From: Bacteroidia bacterium Ga0077558
Lineage (GTDB): Bacteria > Bacteroidota > Bacteroidia > Chitinophagales > Chitinophagaceae
DNA: 62,240 nt
Direction of reading: 5' to 3'
Assembly (NCBI GenBank): GCA_001464625.1
Contig: LNFJ01000036.1
Coordinates: 1-62,240, forward strand
Shown: piece by piece, positions 1 through 8,878 of the stretch
How the letters are laid out: each line of letters starts with the position of its first letter
Position numbering within the stretch: the first letter of the stretch is position 1
The notes under the pieces: model-generated
The model's input: the letters and a program-made list of their open reading frames with translations, nothing else
The model's database searches: none
What the model was told of the DNA's origin: nothing
Program-made: the position numbers and the translations under genes

Positions 1-45
1 ATGTTCACTTTTTCATTTACAGGATAGTGAAAAATACTCGGAATC

Positions 46-1371
46 ATGTTTAACAGTTTACAGGAAAAATTAGAAAGTGCCTTTAAGAACCTCAAAGGTC
101 AGGGAAGAATTACCGAACTTAATATTGCAACAACCGTAAAAGAGATCCGACGTGCCTTGGTGGATGCGGATGTGAATTATAAAATTGCCAAAGAGTTTAC
201 CGATAAAGTAAAAGATAAGGCAATGGGTGAAAAAGTTATCAATGCTATTTCTCCCGGTCAATTGATGACCAAAATTGTAAAAGACGAACTGGCAGAATTA
301 ATGGGCGGACAAGAAGCCGTTTTTAATGCCAAAGGAAATCCTGCTATTATTTTGATCGCTGGTTTACAAGGTAGTGGTAAAACAACATTCAGTGGTAAGC
401 TGGCGCATTTTCTAAAAACAAAAAAAGGCCTTTCTCCTATGTTGGTGGCAGCAGATATTTATCGTCCGGCTGCGATGGAGCAATTAAGAGTATTGGGAGA
501 ACAGATAGGTGTAGATGTTCATATCGAACTGGAAAATAAAGATGCTGTGTCTATTGCGCAGAATGCAGTAAAAGAAGCCAGAAGTAAAAACAAGAATGTA
601 CTCATCATAGATACAGCCGGTCGTTTAGCAGTAGATGAAGTGATGATGAAAGAAGTAGCCGATGTAAAAGCTGCTGTTAATCCACAAGAAATTTTATTTG
701 TGGTAGATAGTATGACGGGGCAAGATGCCGTGAATACAGCCAAAGCATTTAACGATCGTCTTGATTTTACCGGTGTGGTTCTTACCAAACTCGATGGTGA
801 TACAAGAGGTGGTGCCGCTATCTCCATCAAATACACGGTTGATAAACCTATCAAGTTTACCAGTGCTGGCGAAAAGATGGATACATTGGATGTGTTTTAT
901 CCGGATAGGATGGCACAACGTATCCTCGGCATGGGTGATATTACCTCTTTAGTAGAAAAAGCACAGGAACAATTTGATGAAGAAGCTACCAAAAAGCTGG
1001 AAGCAAAGATCCGTAAGAATAAATTCGACTTTGCTGATTTTAAAACGCAATTAGAAGCCATCAAAAAGATGGGAAACATGAAAGATATGCTGGGCATGAT
1101 ACCGGGCCTGGGCAGCAAAATAAAAGATGTTGATATCAACGACGACTCTTTCAAAGGCATTGAAGCCATGATTAACTCAATGACACCTGCTGAAAGAGCT
1201 GATCCGGATCTAATCGACGGCAATCGCAAAAAACGCATCGCCAAGGGCAGTGGCAAAGACATCCAGGAAGTAAACAACTTTATGAAGCAGTTTGAGCAAA
1301 TGCGGGGTATGATGAAGAATATGAACAAAATGGGAGCTTTGGGGAGAATGATGCCGGGGATGAAGAAATAG
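46..1371 (+). CDS. ffh: Signal recognition particle protein Ffh (SRP54)
   Basis: GTPase of the signal recognition particle. It binds signal sequences on nascent chains together with SRP RNA and delivers ribosomes to FtsY at the inner membrane. The 441-residue length is normal for the family. An N-terminal helical bundle is followed by the G domain, with a P-loop GLQGSGKTT near residue 105, DTAGR near 188 and TKLDGD near 246. The C-terminal M domain (about 300-441) is methionine-rich and ends in a run of GMM/MPGMKK-type residues. The start follows 45 bases of upstream sequence. No SRP RNA gene is seen nearby. The gene stands alone and is followed by the repeat-rich spacer at 1372-1512. Confidence 0.98.
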   Translation: MFNSLQEKLESAFKNLKGQGRITELNIATTVKEIRRALVDADVNYKIAKEFTDKVKDKAMGEKVINAISPGQLMTKIVKDELAELMGGQEAVFNAKGNPAIILIAGLQGSGKTTFSGKLAHFLKTKKGLSPMLVAADIYRPAAMEQLRVLGEQIGVDVHIELENKDAVSIAQNAVKEARSKNKNVLIIDTAGRLAVDEVMMKEVADVKAAVNPQEILFVVDSMTGQDAVNTAKAFNDRLDFTGVVLTKLDGDTRGGAAISIKYTVDKPIKFTSAGEKMDTLDVFYPDRMAQRILGMGDITSLVEKAQEQFDEEATKKLEAKIRKNKFDFADFKTQLEAIKKMGNMKDMLGMIPGLGSKIKDVDINDDSFKGIEAMINSMTPAERADPDLIDGNRKKRIAKGSGKDIQEVNNFMKQFEQMRGMMKNMNKMGALGRMMPGMKK

Positions 1372-1512
1372 AGTTCTTAGTCTTTAGTTCGGAGTCTTGA
1401 GTCGGTTCGATAAAGAATAATTCGCATTACTGCCTTCTTTTGTGACTAATAAGTAGATCCCACAGAAAGGCGGCATTACTCCCGACTCAAGACTAAAGAG
1501 TCAAGACTCTAA
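1372..1512. repeat. Heptanucleotide-periodic inverted repeat downstream of ffh
   Basis: Two arms face each other. The left arm, 1372-1406, is five consecutive 7-base units beginning AGT (for example AGTCTTT, AGTCTTG). The right arm, 1478-1512, is five 7-base units of the complementary type (for example ACTCAAG, AGTCAAG). AGTCTTGAGTCGG at 1393-1405 pairs perfectly with CCGACTCAAGACT in the right arm. About 70 nt lie between the arms, including a weaker CTGCC/GGCGG pairing. No T-run marks it as an ordinary terminator. It may act as a transcript-end structure for ffh or be a small dispersed palindromic repeat; no function can be assigned. Confidence 0.7.
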
Positions 1513-1545
1513 TACTTTTATCTTTTTATTTCACCATTTCAGCCC

Positions 1546-1553
1546 TATATTTG
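1546..1553 (+). promoter_or_regulatory. Bacteroidota -7 box for rpsP
   Basis: TATATTTG matches the TAnnTTTG consensus 57 nt upstream of the rpsP start. No clear -33 TTG is seen at the expected distance. A small hairpin, TCCGGT-TTTT-ACCGGA at 1557-1572, follows immediately and would lie at the extreme 5' end of the leader. Confidence 0.6.
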
Positions 1554-1610
1554 CCGTCCGGTTTTTACCGGAACTAACAATTATTGTTTAACGCTGTTAA
1601 ATTTCTATTT

Positions 1611-2054
1611 ATGTCAGCAAAAATCCGTCTTCAGAGACACGGGTCAAAAAAGAGACCCTTTTACTTCATCGTTATTGCCGATTCACGGGCACCCCGTGAT
1701 GGTAAATTCATCCAAAAATTAGGTACTTACAATCCATTGACTGTTCCTGCTACTATTCAGCTGGATCGTCAAAAGGCATTGGAGTGGTTGAACAAAGGTG
1801 CTACACCAACTGACACTGTTCGCAGGATCCTCAGTTTTAAAGGTGTATTGTACCTGAAACATCTACTTCGTGGTGTAGGTCTTGGTTTGTTTGATGATGC
1901 TACTGCAATGGAGAAATTCACTGCATGGAGTGCAGAACATGAAGCACAAATTAAAAAACGCCAGGATGATGCTTACCGCAACAAAAGAGCAAGACGTCCG
2001 ATGCCAGGTCGCAGACCTGAACGGACAGAAGGCAACGGCGGTGGCGAAGGATAA
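1611..2054 (+). CDS. rpsP: 30S ribosomal protein S16
   Basis: Small-subunit protein S16, needed for 30S assembly. The S16 core is clear from [18 protein letters not shown] through the region ending near residue 90. A C-terminal tail rich in Arg, Lys and Gly follows ([15 protein letters not shown] and a GNGGGEG end), giving 147 residues; long charged tails are usual for Bacteroidota S16. The upstream in-frame ATG at 1584 is rejected because family homology begins at 1611. In many bacteria rpsP is followed directly by rimM and trmD. Here a strong terminator separates it from rimM, and trmD lies about 12.7 kb away. Confidence 0.97.
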   Translation: MSAKIRLQRHGSKKRPFYFIVIADSRAPRDGKFIQKLGTYNPLTVPATIQLDRQKALEWLNKGATPTDTVRRILSFKGVLYLKHLLRGVGLGLFDDATAMEKFTAWSAEHEAQIKKRQDDAYRNKRARRPMPGRRPERTEGNGGGEG

Positions 2055-2077
2055 ATTATCCACCCTGAAAGTTCATG

Positions 2078-2107
2078 AATCCCGGTTTTATAGCCGGGAT
2101 TTTTTTT
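2078..2107 (+). terminator. Intrinsic terminator after rpsP
   Basis: AATCCCGG (2078-2085) pairs with CCGGGATT (2094-2101) around an 8-nt loop and runs straight into a run of eight T. It ends rpsP transcription before rimM, which has its own -7 box. Confidence 0.9.
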
Positions 2108-2155
2108 GCTACGGATAACTCAGACCTTCCTGACCGCAAGCAGTTTAACACGGAT

Positions 2156-2163
2156 TATATTTG
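2156..2163 (+). promoter_or_regulatory. -7 box for rimM, almost abutting the start codon
   Basis: TATATTTG matches TAnnTTTG and ends only 5 nt before the rimM ATG at 2169. The mRNA would therefore be leaderless or nearly so. No good -33 element is visible. Confidence 0.6.
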
Positions 2164-2168
2164 CACTA

Positions 2169-2687
2169 ATGGCTGAATATTTTAAAATAGGGAAACTAGT
2201 TGCTGTACATGGCTTACAAGGTGAACTGTTGCTAAAGCATGAGTTAGGCAAAAAAACTTCGTTGAAAGGTTTGCAAGCCATCTTTATTGAAGAAAAGAAA
2301 AACTCTTTTCTTCCATGGTTCATTGAATCCACAAAAATTAAAAGTGAGGAAGAGATTTATATAAAATTTGAAGGTATCAATACACGAGAAGCCGCTATAA
2401 AACTTACACAGAAAGAAATTTGGGTGCCTGAAGTTGATTTCAAAAAATTTGCTGCCAAATCTGCCCCGGCAAGTTTATTGGGCTACACCATCATCAACAA
2501 CGATGAACCACTCGGTGAAATTTTAGAGCTAATAGAACAACCACATCAATTGCTTTGTCGCCTTGATATAAAAGGGAAAGAAGTATTGATACCATTGCAT
2601 GAACAAACATTGCAAAAAGTAAATCATAAGAAAAAAGAAGTGCTGGTGGAATTGCCGGATGGGTTACTGGAGATTTATCTCACTTAG
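2169..2687 (+). CDS. rimM: 16S rRNA processing protein RimM
   Basis: Assembly factor for the 30S head that binds S19 and helps 16S rRNA maturation. The 172-residue product has the N-terminal RimM beta-barrel (FKIGKLVAVHGLQGELLLKH, residues about 4-24) and a C-terminal PRC-barrel-like half with GYTIIN, LGEILE and VLIPLHE segments. The ATG at 2169 is chosen over the one at 2106 because homology starts at MAEYFKIG and the -7 box lies between the two. The last 8 nt overlap the convergent hypothetical gene. Confidence 0.95.
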   Translation: MAEYFKIGKLVAVHGLQGELLLKHELGKKTSLKGLQAIFIEEKKNSFLPWFIESTKIKSEEEIYIKFEGINTREAAIKLTQKEIWVPEVDFKKFAAKSAPASLLGYTIINNDEPLGEILELIEQPHQLLCRLDIKGKEVLIPLHEQTLQKVNHKKKEVLVELPDGLLEIYLT

Positions 2688-3153
2688 GGCCTTTAATAAA
2701 ATCTGCCAATAATTTCATTCTGTAATAAAGATTACTCAACATAAGCGATACATTATTCTTCACTTTCGCAACACTATTACCATTCATCTTCTTAATATTT
2801 TTTAATTCCTCGATCTTCTCGTCAATTTTTTCTATCAGTTTTTCTGCATTCCAACCTATGTACTTTTTATTACGGTCGTCAAATACATGATACGGCTCAA
2901 TGCTGCCCGATTTTAGTTTGTTGAATTTGAAATTACTCTCCACTCCTTTTTTGATTGTTTCGTTGCTAAGCATATCAATCATTACATCGGCAGAAACTTC
3001 ATTCAAAAAAGCATTGTGAAAAATATTGAGGTTATTCCGCAACTCACGGATCACCTGCTTTTTCAACACATCACTAGTCTTTCCTTCTTTATTTAAAAAG
3101 GTAAGCAGGTCCTTCAGTGGGCCGATACCTGTCTTTAGCCATTCAAGATTCAT
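2680..3153 (-). CDS. Hypothetical protein, 157 aa
   Basis: Not recognised. A charged, mostly helical 157-residue protein without a signal peptide or membrane segment. Lys/Glu-rich heptad-like stretches near residues 105-125 could form a coiled coil. It is encoded opposite dinB, sharing a 26-nt divergent spacer, and its 3' end overlaps rimM by 8 nt. The long uninterrupted frame and ordinary composition support a real gene. Its role is unknown; the short divergent spacer hints at possible co-regulation with dinB, but that is weak. Confidence 0.7.
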   Translation of the reverse strand: MNLEWLKTGIGPLKDLLTFLNKEGKTSDVLKKQVIRELRNNLNIFHNAFLNEVSADVMIDMLSNETIKKGVESNFKFNKLKSGSIEPYHVFDDRNKKYIGWNAEKLIEKIDEKIEELKNIKKMNGNSVAKVKNNVSLMLSNLYYRMKLLADFIKGPK

Positions 3154-3164
3154 ATTGCATTAAG

Positions 3165-3172
3165 TAACTTTG
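3165..3172 (+). promoter_or_regulatory. -7 box for dinB
   Basis: TAACTTTG fits TAnnTTTG and ends 7 nt before the dinB ATG at 3180, within the 26-nt spacer to the divergent gene. A short or absent leader is predicted. Confidence 0.6.
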
Positions 3173-3179
3173 GTTATCA

Positions 3180-4388
3180 ATGTCTGAAAACAAAATACGA
3201 CATATTGCCCATTTCGACCTCGACAGTTTTTTTGTTTCTGTTGAAATAAAAAACAACCCTTCCTTGAAAGGCAAACCTGTTTTAGTGGGTGGTTATGAAA
3301 GAGGTGTAGTGGCCGCTTGCAGTTATGAAGCCAGAAAGTTTGGTATTCATTCTGCCATGCCAATGAAAAAAGCCATGCAACTTTGTCCGCAAGCCATTGT
3401 TACTAATAGCAGCCGTAGCGATTACAGCCGATATTCAAGATGGGTAACAGAAATTATTGCATCAAAAGTTCCCTTGTTTGAAAAAGCCAGTATTGATGAA
3501 TTCTATATTGACCTGACAGGGATGGATAAATTTTTTGGTGTGAGTCAGTATGCAAAGGAACTACGTAAACTCATAACAAACGAAACGGGTTTGCCAATTT
3601 CATGTGGATTAGCCTCTGCAAGATTTATTGCCAAAATGGCTACGAACGAAGCAAAACCAAATGGCTTTTTAGAAATACTGCATGGAAAAGAAAAGGACTT
3701 TTTATGGCCTTTGGGGATTGAAAAAATAAATGGTGTTGGTAAACAAACCGAAATACATTTAAAAAGTTACGGCATTTACACGATTGAAGATATTGCGAAA
3801 ACACCGATAGAGCATTTAGAAAAAATTGCCGGTAAATGGGGGGAAGCACTTTGGCAGAAAGCACATGGCATTGGCAGTACAGAAATAACAACTGATTGGG
3901 AACAAAAAAGTATGAGCCATGAAAATACGTTTGATACCGATAACACCGATGTTGAATTTTTACATAAAGAATTAGTTCGCCTCACGGAAAAAACAGCTTA
4001 CTCATTAAGAGAAGATGAAAAACTAACAGGGTGTGTGACCGTGAAAATCCGGTACTCCGATTTTGAAACTACATCCAGACAAGAAACAGTGGATTATACA
4101 GCATTGGATGATGTACTGATCGCAAAAGTGAAAGACCTGTTCAATAAATCATACCAAAAGAATAGGCCTGTTAGGTTGTTGGGTGTTCGCTTCAGCCAGT
4201 TTATTCCTTTTACCATGCAAATGAGTTTGTTTGAGAATAATGTAGAAAAACTAAATTTATATAAAGCAGTAGATGATATTAAAGACCGCTTTGGAAGCAA
4301 GATGGTAAGTAAAGCAGTTACTTCTGAACTAAAAGAAACTACAAACGAGTTTACGACACGGCATAATAAAAAGAAAAAAGCTGAGTAG
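3180..4388 (+). CDS. dinB: DNA polymerase IV (Y-family translesion polymerase)
   Basis: Error-prone polymerase that copies past damaged template bases. The palm metal-binding residues are visible in FDLDSFFVSVE (about residues 12-22) and SIDEFYIDLT (about 103-112). The helix-hairpin-helix region (GVGKQTEIHLKSYGI) and the little-finger domain follow. QMSLF near residue 346 matches the beta-clamp-binding consensus, which supports a functional polymerase. The 402-residue length is normal. No LexA-type palindrome is evident in the short upstream spacer. Confidence 0.95.
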   Translation: MSENKIRHIAHFDLDSFFVSVEIKNNPSLKGKPVLVGGYERGVVAACSYEARKFGIHSAMPMKKAMQLCPQAIVTNSSRSDYSRYSRWVTEIIASKVPLFEKASIDEFYIDLTGMDKFFGVSQYAKELRKLITNETGLPISCGLASARFIAKMATNEAKPNGFLEILHGKEKDFLWPLGIEKINGVGKQTEIHLKSYGIYTIEDIAKTPIEHLEKIAGKWGEALWQKAHGIGSTEITTDWEQKSMSHENTFDTDNTDVEFLHKELVRLTEKTAYSLREDEKLTGCVTVKIRYSDFETTSRQETVDYTALDDVLIAKVKDLFNKSYQKNRPVRLLGVRFSQFIPFTMQMSLFENNVEKLNLYKAVDDIKDRFGSKMVSKAVTSELKETTNEFTTRHNKKKKAE

Positions 4389-4434
4389 CATCATTGATTT
4401 AAGAATTAGGGCTTTTCTATTCTATAGTAAACTT

Positions 4435-4523
4435 CGCAAATGCTCATCCGTGTTTATGTTGCACAAGTGTGCGACGCAACCACAGCCGATAGTAGCAATA
4501 CAGCCTGCCTACATAAAAATTTC
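4435..4523. repeat. Dispersed intergenic element, copy A
   Basis: This stretch between dinB and the dipeptidase gene shares an ordered series of blocks with 61828-61935: CAAATGCTC, TCCGTGTT, ACAAG, GTGCGAC, AGTAG and CAGCC, followed by ATAAAAA. Copy A contains nested inverted repeats: GTTGC pairs with GCAAC around a GCAC-AAGT-GTGC hairpin (about 4458-4480). No reading frame is conserved between the copies. It looks like a structured repeat family or RNA element of unknown role. Confidence 0.65.
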
Positions 4524-4636
4524 GGCAGCTAAACTGGTTACAAAAAAATGTATTTAAAAGTAAAATTCTGCTTTGAAAGGCCTCTAGTAAAAACCTCAAA
4601 CTACCTTATCTTCGTCGTCCCTAAAATCTATTTATT

Positions 4637-6004
4637 ATGTCACAAGTTTGGAAAGATTACCAGGAAAAAAATAAAGACCGCTTTTTAAATGAAATGCTTG
4701 ACCTGCTCCGCATTCCTTCTGTAAGTGCAAAAACAGAACACAAAGCAGATATGCTTACTTGTGCTGAAGCAGTAAAGAAAAGTTTGCTGGAAGCCGGTTG
4801 CGACAAAGCTGAAGTAATGGCAACTGATGGTCACCCGGCTGTGTATGGCGAAAAAATAATTGATGCTTCCAAGCCAACAGTATTAGTGTACGGACACTAT
4901 GATGTTCAACCGGCAGAACCATTAGAATTGTGGACCAATCCTCCATTTGAACCAACCATTATTGATGGAAAAATTTTTGCAAGGGGAAGTGCGGATGATA
5001 AAGGTCAATTCTATATGCATGTAAAAGCATTAGAAATATTAGTGAAGACAAACAGCATGACCACTAATATTAAATTTTTGATTGAAGGTGAAGAAGAAAT
5101 AGGTTCTCCAAATTTGGGAAAATTTGTAGCAGCCAATAAAGAATTGCTCAAAGCCGATGTAATACTTATCAGCGATAGCTCTATGCTTAGTTTTGAGAAT
5201 CCGTCATTGGATACTGGTGTCCGTGGATTAAGCTATATAGAAGTGGAAGTAACCGGGGCGAACAGAGATTTGCATAGCGGAACCTATGGTGGTGCTGTTG
5301 CCAACCCAATAACCATATTAGCACAAATGATTGCCAGCTGCCATGATGAAAACAATCATATCACTATTCCGGGCTTTTATGATGATGTGGTTGTTGCCGG
5401 GCCGGAAGAAAGAGCATTGATCAATAAAGCTCCATATGACGAGAAGGAATACATGGATGAATTAGGAGTAAAAGAATTGTGGGGAGAAAAAGGATACAGT
5501 ACTTATGAAAGAACTGGTATTCGCCCAACGATTGAAGTAAATGGTATTTGGGGGGGGTATACCGGCGAAGGTGCAAAGACTGTATTACCATCAAAAGCTT
5601 TTGCAAAAATTTCTGCCCGGTTGGTTCCTAATCAATCATCAGATAAGATCACCGAAAAATTATTGACCTATTTTAGATCTATCGCACCAAAATCGGTGGA
5701 AGTAAAAGCAGAATTACATCATGGCGGAGAGCCATATATGACGCCGATTGACAGCAAAGGATATAAAGCCGCATCAAAAGCTGTAGAAACCACTTTTGAC
5801 AAAGCTCCAATTCCAGTTCGTGGTGGCGGCAGTATTCCTATTTGCTCTATTCTGGAAAAAGAATTAGGAATCAAAATTATTTTTATGGGTTTTGGTTTGG
5901 ATAATGACAACCTGCACAGCCCTAATGAAAAATATAATATTGAGAATTATTATAAGGGAATTGAAACGATCCCTTATTTCCATAAATATTTCTCTGAAGT
6001 TTAG
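4637..6004 (+). CDS. M20-family dipeptidase
   Basis: Zinc metallopeptidase of the M20 family, cytosolic dipeptidase/CNDP-like subgroup, 455 aa. Visible metal and catalytic segments are GHYDVQPAEP (about residue 88), RGSADDKGQ (about 116), EGEEEIGSPNL (about 151) and a C-terminal HSPNEKY (about 427). The dimerisation lid domain includes the ANRDLHSGTYGG segment. There is no signal peptide, so it probably acts in the cytoplasm on small peptides. A TATCTTCG sequence at 4607-4614 resembles a -7 box. A strong terminator follows. Confidence 0.93.
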   Translation: MSQVWKDYQEKNKDRFLNEMLDLLRIPSVSAKTEHKADMLTCAEAVKKSLLEAGCDKAEVMATDGHPAVYGEKIIDASKPTVLVYGHYDVQPAEPLELWTNPPFEPTIIDGKIFARGSADDKGQFYMHVKALEILVKTNSMTTNIKFLIEGEEEIGSPNLGKFVAANKELLKADVILISDSSMLSFENPSLDTGVRGLSYIEVEVTGANRDLHSGTYGGAVANPITILAQMIASCHDENNHITIPGFYDDVVVAGPEERALINKAPYDEKEYMDELGVKELWGEKGYSTYERTGIRPTIEVNGIWGGYTGEGAKTVLPSKAFAKISARLVPNQSSDKITEKLLTYFRSIAPKSVEVKAELHHGGEPYMTPIDSKGYKAASKAVETTFDKAPIPVRGGGSIPICSILEKELGIKIIFMGFGLDNDNLHSPNEKYNIENYYKGIETIPYFHKYFSEV

Positions 6005-6028
6005 ACACTTAAACTGACTAAATATTAG

Positions 6029-6060
6029 AACCCTTGTTGCATAAGCAACCAGGGTTTTTT
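6029..6060 (+). terminator. Intrinsic terminator after the dipeptidase gene
   Basis: AACCCT and GTTGC pair with GCAAC and AGGGTT around an ATAA loop with one mismatch (6029-6056). A run of T follows to 6060. Confidence 0.9.
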
Positions 6061-6124
6061 ATATACCGTCTCCGGGGTATATTTTACAGTTCCAATTATA
6101 GTATTTTGCCGAAAATTCTTTGTA

Positions 6125-8269
6125 ATGAGACTCTTATTAGCATTGCTACTTATCCCATTTGTAGTTCCGGCACAGTTCAATAAACCCTTTGTGGCGAAAG
6201 CTGATTTATATTATTCAAGACTAGAATATAGCGGCGACGGGCTTTTTGGTTTTGAGCAAAATGGCAAGATTGGGTATATGGATATCAATCAAAAAATAAT
6301 TATCCCGCCAACACTTGATTTGAAACTTACGACCAACGATAAGATACCAAACTTTACCAATGGCTATGCTGCTATAAAATTAAATGGAAAATTTGGTGCA
6401 ATTGATAAAACCGGAAAAACGGTTATTCCCCATGAGTATTCTACACTATGGATATATTCTTCTCCAAAAAATATTATAAAAGTGAGCAAGGAAGTGGATA
6501 AAAAAACAGTTTACGGTCTAATAAATACACAAAACAAAATTTTAATTCCTGTAGAATACTCATCCCTTACAGTTGATAGCAATTTGGTTGTTGTATACAA
6601 AAATTTAAAGTATGGTTTACAAGATATAACAGGAAAAGAGTTGCTACCATTAGAATATAATTCATTAACTACATTTTCAAAAGAAAAAGTAGCCAGGGCT
6701 GAAAAAGGAAACCAATATGGATTTATCGACCTGAAAGGCAACTGGATTTTTGAAAAAACAAAATCTGTTTTTACGCTTTATGATTGCTTTAATGGAATGA
6801 TCAAATGTAAGGTAAACTACAAGTATGGATACCTTGATATGAAAGGCAACGAAGCAATTATTACAAAGTACGATAATGCGGAAGATTTTTCGCAGAACGG
6901 TTTAGCAAGAGTGGTAAAGTCAAATGCAGAAACGAAATACAAAATGCTATATGGCTATATTAATAAAAAAGGAGATGAAGTAATTCCTACCATCTATGAA
7001 ACACTCTCTTTATTTAAAAATGATTTAGCTTATGCAAAAGATCCTGAAACAAACCGCTTTGGCTATTTTGATAAAACAGGCAAATGGGCCATTAAACCAA
7101 TATATCTAAACATCAGTAATCACTTTGATAGGTATGGTGGCTCTTGGGTTAAAATGACTGATGATAAGCTGCACTACATAAACAGAACAGGAAAAGATCT
7201 TGGAACCATAGATAGTGTGGGCACATCTAGCCGGGATTTTGATACTGAATATGTAATATCAGCCGATTTAAGTTACCCATATGTATTGATAGATCAAAAA
7301 GGTGCTGTGCTAAAAACTATTGAAGATTGTGATGGGATATACTCGTTTGCCGAAAATATGGCGGGGTACAAATCAAAGAAGACCGGGCTGTACGGATTTG
7401 TTGATATAAATGGCAATAAAATTATAGATGCTGCATATACCGGATTTAATGGATTTTCTGATGGATTAATGCGGGTATCTCAAAGCATTAATGGAAAGAC
7501 AAAAAACGGATACATTGATACAAAAGGAGAAAAAATTATTCCTTTGGAATATGAAACCGCTACCAACTTTAAGGAGGGATGGGCTGTTGTAACAAAAGAT
7601 AGTGCCTACTACTTCATTGACAAAAAAGGAAATAGAAAAGAGCCAGCAAGACGTTATGATGTACTTACAGAGTTCAGATCCGGATTTTCATTAGGCACCG
7701 TAAAAAATAAAACTGGGCTTAACTCATACTACTATATTGATGCTACATTAAAAGAGGTATTTAGCATACAAGCAAAAAATGCCTACCCAATTTGGGAAGA
7801 CGTTGCCGTAATTAACAGAGATACTACTTATGAGCTGATCAATAAAAAAGGAGAGAGTGTAAAAGTATTGAATGGCATAAATTTTCTAAAATTTACTAAC
7901 CAAGGCAAATTAGCGGTACGGCAGGGGAAAAAATGGGGCTTTATCGATACAAAGGGTAATACAGTGATAGCAATGCAATATGACAGCTGCGATTCCTTTG
8001 TGGGTGAATATGCTAAAATAATGATGGATGGAAAATGGGGAATAATAGATCATTCCGGAAAAATTATTATCAAACCTGAATACAAGAATATTATCCCCGG
8101 AGAGGATGGAACTTTTGTGATTCTAAATTCCAATTGGGGAGTTATTGATAAGACAGGGAAGGTTATTGCGGAAGAAAAATTTAATTCCATTACTCCATTT
8201 GTTAAAAACAGGGCCTTGGCAAGACTCGGTAAGTCATTTACCATATTAAAATCGCCCCTTCGAAAATAA
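6125..8269 (+). CDS. Exported WG-repeat protein
   Basis: 714-residue secreted protein with an N-terminal signal peptide (MRLLLALLLIPFVVPAQ). The rest consists of many tandem WG-type beta repeats of about 40-50 residues, recognisable by forms such as GKFGAIDKTGKTVIPHEY, YGFIDLKGNW, GYINKKGDEVIPTIYE, WGFIDTKGNTVIAMQY and WGIIDHSGKIIIKPEY. WG-repeat proteins are common in Bacteroidota and are thought to act in cell-envelope or protein-protein binding roles; the ligand is unknown. It is monocistronic and ends before the terminator at 8341. Confidence 0.88.
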   Translation: MRLLLALLLIPFVVPAQFNKPFVAKADLYYSRLEYSGDGLFGFEQNGKIGYMDINQKIIIPPTLDLKLTTNDKIPNFTNGYAAIKLNGKFGAIDKTGKTVIPHEYSTLWIYSSPKNIIKVSKEVDKKTVYGLINTQNKILIPVEYSSLTVDSNLVVVYKNLKYGLQDITGKELLPLEYNSLTTFSKEKVARAEKGNQYGFIDLKGNWIFEKTKSVFTLYDCFNGMIKCKVNYKYGYLDMKGNEAIITKYDNAEDFSQNGLARVVKSNAETKYKMLYGYINKKGDEVIPTIYETLSLFKNDLAYAKDPETNRFGYFDKTGKWAIKPIYLNISNHFDRYGGSWVKMTDDKLHYINRTGKDLGTIDSVGTSSRDFDTEYVISADLSYPYVLIDQKGAVLKTIEDCDGIYSFAENMAGYKSKKTGLYGFVDINGNKIIDAAYTGFNGFSDGLMRVSQSINGKTKNGYIDTKGEKIIPLEYETATNFKEGWAVVTKDSAYYFIDKKGNRKEPARRYDVLTEFRSGFSLGTVKNKTGLNSYYYIDATLKEVFSIQAKNAYPIWEDVAVINRDTTYELINKKGESVKVLNGINFLKFTNQGKLAVRQGKKWGFIDTKGNTVIAMQYDSCDSFVGEYAKIMMDGKWGIIDHSGKIIIKPEYKNIIPGEDGTFVILNSNWGVIDKTGKVIAEEKFNSITPFVKNRALARLGKSFTILKSPLRK

Positions 8270-8340
8270 AGCGAAAAATTGTAGAAAAGTTGTATTCGAT
8301 TTCAAAACAAGACAAAGGCTTTGAAACGCTACTACATTTA

Positions 8341-8370
8341 AACCTCACCTCATTAGGGTGAGGTTTTTTA
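8341..8370 (+). terminator. Intrinsic terminator after the WG-repeat gene
   Basis: AACCTCACC pairs with GGTGAGGTT around a short loop (8341-8364) and is followed by six T. Confidence 0.9.
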
Positions 8371-8371
8371 A

Positions 8372-8413
8372 TTTTAATTCAAATGTAAAGATTTCTTTAC
8401 ATTTGAATTAAAA
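8372..8413. promoter_or_regulatory. Perfect 20-bp inverted repeat overlapping a promoter
   Basis: Arms 8372-8391 and 8394-8413 are exact reverse complements separated by TT. The right arm contains TACATTTG (8398-8405), which fits the TAnnTTTG -7 box; by symmetry the left arm carries the same box on the other strand. The element sits 9 nt before the start of the membrane-protein/Xre gene pair. It is a good candidate operator for the small HTH protein encoded at 8868; that link is inference. Confidence 0.7.
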
Positions 8414-8422
8414 CAATTCATT

Positions 8423-8878
8423 ATGGGAAAGTTTCTACTACCGTATAAGTTTAAATACTGGGGTGCATTTATGTTTCCTTTGGGTTTTGTTGGCTGGTAT
8501 GCTGGCCAAATGAGTAATGTAATCCCCTGGTTGAGTTTTCTGAATTGGGGTGTACCGTTAACTCCAATTTTCCTTGGTATTTGCTTTTTCTCTTGTTTAC
8601 TAGGCTTACTCTTTTTAATTTTCTCAAAAGAAAAAATTGAAGATGAATATGTGCAAAAGCTAAGGTTGGAAAGTTTTCAATTGGCAGCCTTAGTGCAAAT
8701 TGGTTATCTGGTTTACTCTTTTATTAAGCTTGTTATTATTACAAAGTATGTAATAGATGAGAAAGAATATTTTGTGTTCATGTTTCTTAAAGTTCTTCTG
8801 GCTTTTTGGCTTGTTTATATAATTAGATTTAATTTTATACTTCTCAGAAACAAGCTTAAAGTTTCAAATGAAAAATAA
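8423..8878 (+). CDS. Small integral membrane protein paired with an HTH regulator
   Basis: 151-residue protein with about four hydrophobic segments (near residues 15-30, 45-70, 90-108 and 118-140). I do not recognise a named family. Its last 11 nt overlap the following Xre regulator gene, so the two are translated together. Pairs of a small multi-pass membrane protein with a compact cytoplasmic HTH protein are common in bacteria and usually autoregulated. The perfect palindrome just upstream fits such regulation. No catalytic motif is visible. Confidence 0.75.
   Translation: MGKFLLPYKFKYWGAFMFPLGFVGWYAGQMSNVIPWLSFLNWGVPLTPIFLGICFFSCLLGLLFLIFSKEKIEDEYVQKLRLESFQLAALVQIGYLVYSFIKLVIITKYVIDEKEYFVFMFLKVLLAFWLVYIIRFNFILLRNKLKVSNEK

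Noticed and set aside
46-1371. SRP RNA gene near ffh
   Set aside because: The flanking spacers contain no SRP RNA-like long hairpin with the conserved GGAA tetraloop region. The ffh spacer is the heptad repeat instead.
8372-8413. The 20-bp inverted repeat as the WG gene's terminator
   Set aside because: A GC-rich terminator with T-run already exists at 8341-8370. The AT-rich palindrome lacks a following T-run and contains -7 boxes.
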